Assembly: GCF_018327685.1 (NCBI RefSeq) | Contig: NZ_BNEL01000003.1 | Coordinates: 620,001-684,000, forward strand | DNA from: Streptomyces sp. TS71-3 | GTDB taxonomy: Bacteria > Actinomycetota > Actinomycetes > Streptomycetales > Streptomycetaceae | Length of the DNA: 64,000 bases | Direction: 5' to 3' | In this document: positions 62,380 to 64,000 of the stretch, piece after piece | Position numbering within the stretch: position 1 is the first letter of the stretch | Layout: each line of letters begins with the position of its first letter | Notes under the pieces: model-generated | Database searches by the model: none | Told to the model about the DNA's origin: nothing | The model's input: only the letters and a program-made list of their open reading frames with translations | Program-made: the position numbers and the translations under genes

Positions 62380-62568
62380 ATGCCCGAACTCCATTGGCAG
62401 AAGTCGACGTTCAGCAGCGGCCCGCAGGGCGAGTGCCTGAACGTCGCCGTCGCTCCTGACGGAACGATACGCCTTCGCGAAAGCGATGCTCCCCGGACCG
62501 TGCTGATCGCCACGCCGCACGGGCTGGCGGCCCTCCTGGAGGACATCAAGGGCGGCGCGCCCCGCTGA
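62380..62568 (+). CDS. DUF397 protein (second locus)
   Basis: This DUF397 protein (62 residues) has a single N-terminal module (HWQKSTFSSGPQGECLNVAV) followed by IRLRESDAPRT. It is short for the family but not truncated, and begins with GGAAGGA as ribosome site. Unlike the copy at 17278 it has no duplicated module. It is the likely partner of the preceding XRE protein. Confidence 0.92.
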   Translation: MPELHWQKSTFSSGPQGECLNVAVAPDGTIRLRESDAPRTVLIATPHGLAALLEDIKGGAPR

Positions 62569-62711
62569 GGCGCGTTCCGCGCCGCCCAGCCGACAACCGT
62601 CCCCTGGGGGTTGTTCCGGTCGCGTCCGGACCAGCGGCGTGTGCCCCGCGCCCCCATCGGGTCCAGCCCCTTGCGGTCGTCCGTTGGCTGCGGGCTCTGT
62701 CGTGGCCGGTC

Positions 62712-62794
62712 GCGCAGTTCCCCGCGCCCCTTTGGGGCGCATCGCTGCACCTCGACGACCAGGGCGCCCCCAGAAGGGGCGCGGGGAACTGCGC
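62712..62794. repeat. Inverted pair of dispersed cores
   Basis: A forward core (62712-62730) and a reverse core (62776-62794) form a long stem between the convergent DUF397 and hspR genes. The surrounding gap (62569-62988) holds no gene; GAACCCGGGG units near 62930-62970 are low-complexity. Confidence 0.88.
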
Positions 62795-62988
62795 GAGCAA
62801 CCACGACGAGCCCGCACATGGTCAGGCGCCGAAAGGGGCAGCCCGGCCCCACCGTGCCACCGGCAGAAGAGCGTGCACGCCCAGCCGGAGCACCGACCGG
62901 CGGAGCCGGAAGAACCGAGCGAACTCGCGGGAACCCGGGGGAACCCGAGCAAACCCGGGGGACCCCGGGGGAAGCCGAACCCGGGAGG

Positions 62989-63441
62989 TTACTCCGGCTT
63001 CTTCGGTCGCCAGACCACCAACGCACTGGTCTGCTGGACCTCCTGGTACGGCACCAGATCGCGCCGGTACGAGGCGTGCACCGCCGCCTCCCGCTGCCGC
63101 ATGGCAGCCGCCGCACCGTCGACCGCGGCCTGGAGTTCGGCGACGCGCGCCTGGAGAGCCGCGACCTGGTTCTCCAGTTCGATGATCCGCTTGATGCCGG
63201 CGAGGTTGATGCCCTCGTCCTGCGACAGCTGCTGCACCTGGCGGAGCAGCTCGATGTCACGGGCGGAGTACCGGCGCCCCCGGCCCGCGGTGCGGTCCGG
63301 GGAGACCAGTCCCAGGCGGTCGTACTGCCGCAGGGTCTGCGGGTGCAGCCCGCTGAGCTGAGCAGCCACGGAGATGACGTAGACCGGTGTCTCCTCGGTC
63401 AGCTCGTACGGGTTCCGGCTGCGTCCTGGTCGGCTGTCCAT
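62989..63441 (-). CDS. hspR: Heat-shock repressor HspR
   Basis: The 150-residue MerR-type repressor has the conserved N-terminus (PVYVISVAAQLSGLHPQTLR, QYDRLGLVSPDRTAGRGRRY) and a C-terminal coiled dimerisation helix. It represses the dnaK operon and clpB through HAIR boxes, such as the one at 57147-57167. The gene follows dnaJ with a 4-base gap; its ribosome site GGGAG lies inside the dnaJ end, so it is the last gene of the dnaK-grpE-dnaJ-hspR operon. Confidence 0.96.
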   Translation of the reverse strand: MDSRPGRSRNPYELTEETPVYVISVAAQLSGLHPQTLRQYDRLGLVSPDRTAGRGRRYSARDIELLRQVQQLSQDEGINLAGIKRIIELENQVAALQARVAELQAAVDGAAAAMRQREAAVHASYRRDLVPYQEVQQTSALVVWRPKKPE

Positions 63442-63445
63442 ACCG

Positions 63446-64000
63446 TCAAGCTCCCTTCGCGGCCTGGAATAGCTCCGCCCGCGGGTCCTCTCCCACGGTG
63501 GCCTCGCGATACGCCTCCAGCGCGTCGCGCGCCTTGCCTGTCACGTCCTTCGGTACCACGACCTCCACGGTGACGAGAAGGTCGCCGCGGGTGCCGTCCT
63601 TGCGAACGGCGCCCTTGCCGCGGGCGCGCATCGTGCGCCCGTTGGGGGTGCCCTCCGGGAGTTTCAGGGTGACCGGGGGACCGCCCAGGGTGGGCACCTT
63701 GACCTCGCCGCCGAGCGCCGCCTCCGAGAAGGTGACCGGGACGGTGACGGTGAGGTTGTCGCCCCGGCGGCCGAAGACCGGGTGCGCGTCGACGTGCACC
63801 ACGACATAGAGGTCGCCGGCCGGGCCGCCGCGCTCGCCCGGCGTGCCCTTGCCGCGCAGCCTGATCCGCTGCCCGTCGCTCACGCCGGCCGGGATGCGGA
63901 CCTGCATCGTGCGCGAGGACTTCGCACGGCCCGAGCCCTTGCAGACCTCGCAGGGGTTCTCGGCGATCAGGCCGCGGCCCTTGCAGTCGACGCACGGGTC
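63446..64000 (-). CDS. dnaJ: Chaperone DnaJ (N-terminal part cut by window edge)
   Basis: The last 184 codons of DnaJ are present. The end of the zinc-finger region (DCKGRGLIAENPCEVCKGSG) is followed by the C-terminal peptide-binding domains (RIPAGVSDGQRIRLRGKG, PVFGRRGDNLTVTVPV, LGGEVKVPTLGG). It is the co-chaperone of DnaK. The gene is on the same strand as and upstream of hspR. The J domain lies beyond the right edge. Confidence 0.96.
   Translation of the reverse strand, partial: DPCVDCKGRGLIAENPCEVCKGSGRAKSSRTMQVRIPAGVSDGQRIRLRGKGTPGERGGPAGDLYVVVHVDAHPVFGRRGDNLTVTVPVTFSEAALGGEVKVPTLGGPPVTLKLPEGTPNGRTMRARGKGAVRKDGTRGDLLVTVEVVVPKDVTGKARDALEAYREATVGEDPRAELFQAAKGA

Noticed and set aside
1..64000. 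tRNA, rRNA, integrase or attachment sites
   Set aside because: I looked for cloverleaf-like text, conserved rRNA segments and integrase motifs and saw none; the accessory-looking parts lack obvious mobility genes.

Overview
The window is a stretch of high-GC Streptomyces chromosome. GTG and TTG starts are frequent, and many proteins carry Ala/Pro/Gly-rich insertions. The order of housekeeping landmarks (DUF5063, recR, ybaB, purA, fba, pyrE, clpB, hspR, dnaJ) matches, from memory, the core region around SCO3617-SCO3669 of S. coelicolor. I saw no rRNA or tRNA gene, CRISPR array, insertion sequence or replication origin. Both window edges cut genes: DUF5063 on the left and dnaJ on the right.

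Left third (1-25600). The recombination genes recR and ybaB are followed by an Fpg/Nei-type glycosylase, a TetR regulator divergent from an aldo/keto reductase, a large membrane glycosyltransferase coupled to a GntR regulator, and a membrane Ser/Thr kinase homologue lacking the catalytic Asp. Next come an epoxide hydrolase, a glyoxalase-fold protein, a VapBC-like toxin-antitoxin pair, a first XRE(DUF5753)-DUF397 pair, and a questin-oxidase-like protein. The interval 18670-21080 is worn: a dinB-like gene without its N-terminal half abuts a decayed gene, a second relic of that decayed gene lies 1.7 kb away, and between them sits an intact MerR-DNA-clamp fusion gene. purA, a DAG-kinase-like gene and a P450 close this part.

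Middle (25600-45800). This holds an ABC exporter with a GbsR/MarR-type regulator, an ECF sigma factor (ECF42 type) with its DGPF/YCII partner, an SRPBCC protein, a two-component system, a DJ-1/PfpI protein and a secreted SH3-like protein. The tryptophan-degrading operon follows (2,3-dioxygenase, kynureninase, putative formylkynurenine hydrolase: Trp to anthranilate), then DUF3151, fba, pyrE, a membrane protein and an aldose-1-epimerase-like protein.

Right third (45800-64000). A CoxG-like membrane protein, a membrane spermidine-synthase homologue with DUF2617, a Cys/Gly/His-rich small membrane protein, an aminotransferase, a ricin-type membrane protein and a YbjN protein lead to clpB, which has a HAIR (HspR operator) box. 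Beyond it lies an accessory island. It has a secreted peptide with five DTGWG repeats, translationally coupled to a ligand-less Rieske-like protein, then two paralogous LuxR-type regulators and a second XRE-DUF397 pair. The window ends with hspR and dnaJ, whose product HspR would repress clpB through the HAIR box.

A dispersed repeat with core GGGGCGCGGGGAACTGCGC, in both orientations, occurs about 27 times. It is always intergenic, always beside a gene 3' end, and mostly between convergent genes, so it probably acts as a bidirectional transcription terminator or REP-like element. Several tandem repeats (12, 15, 81, ~98 and 155 bp units) add to the intergenic structure.
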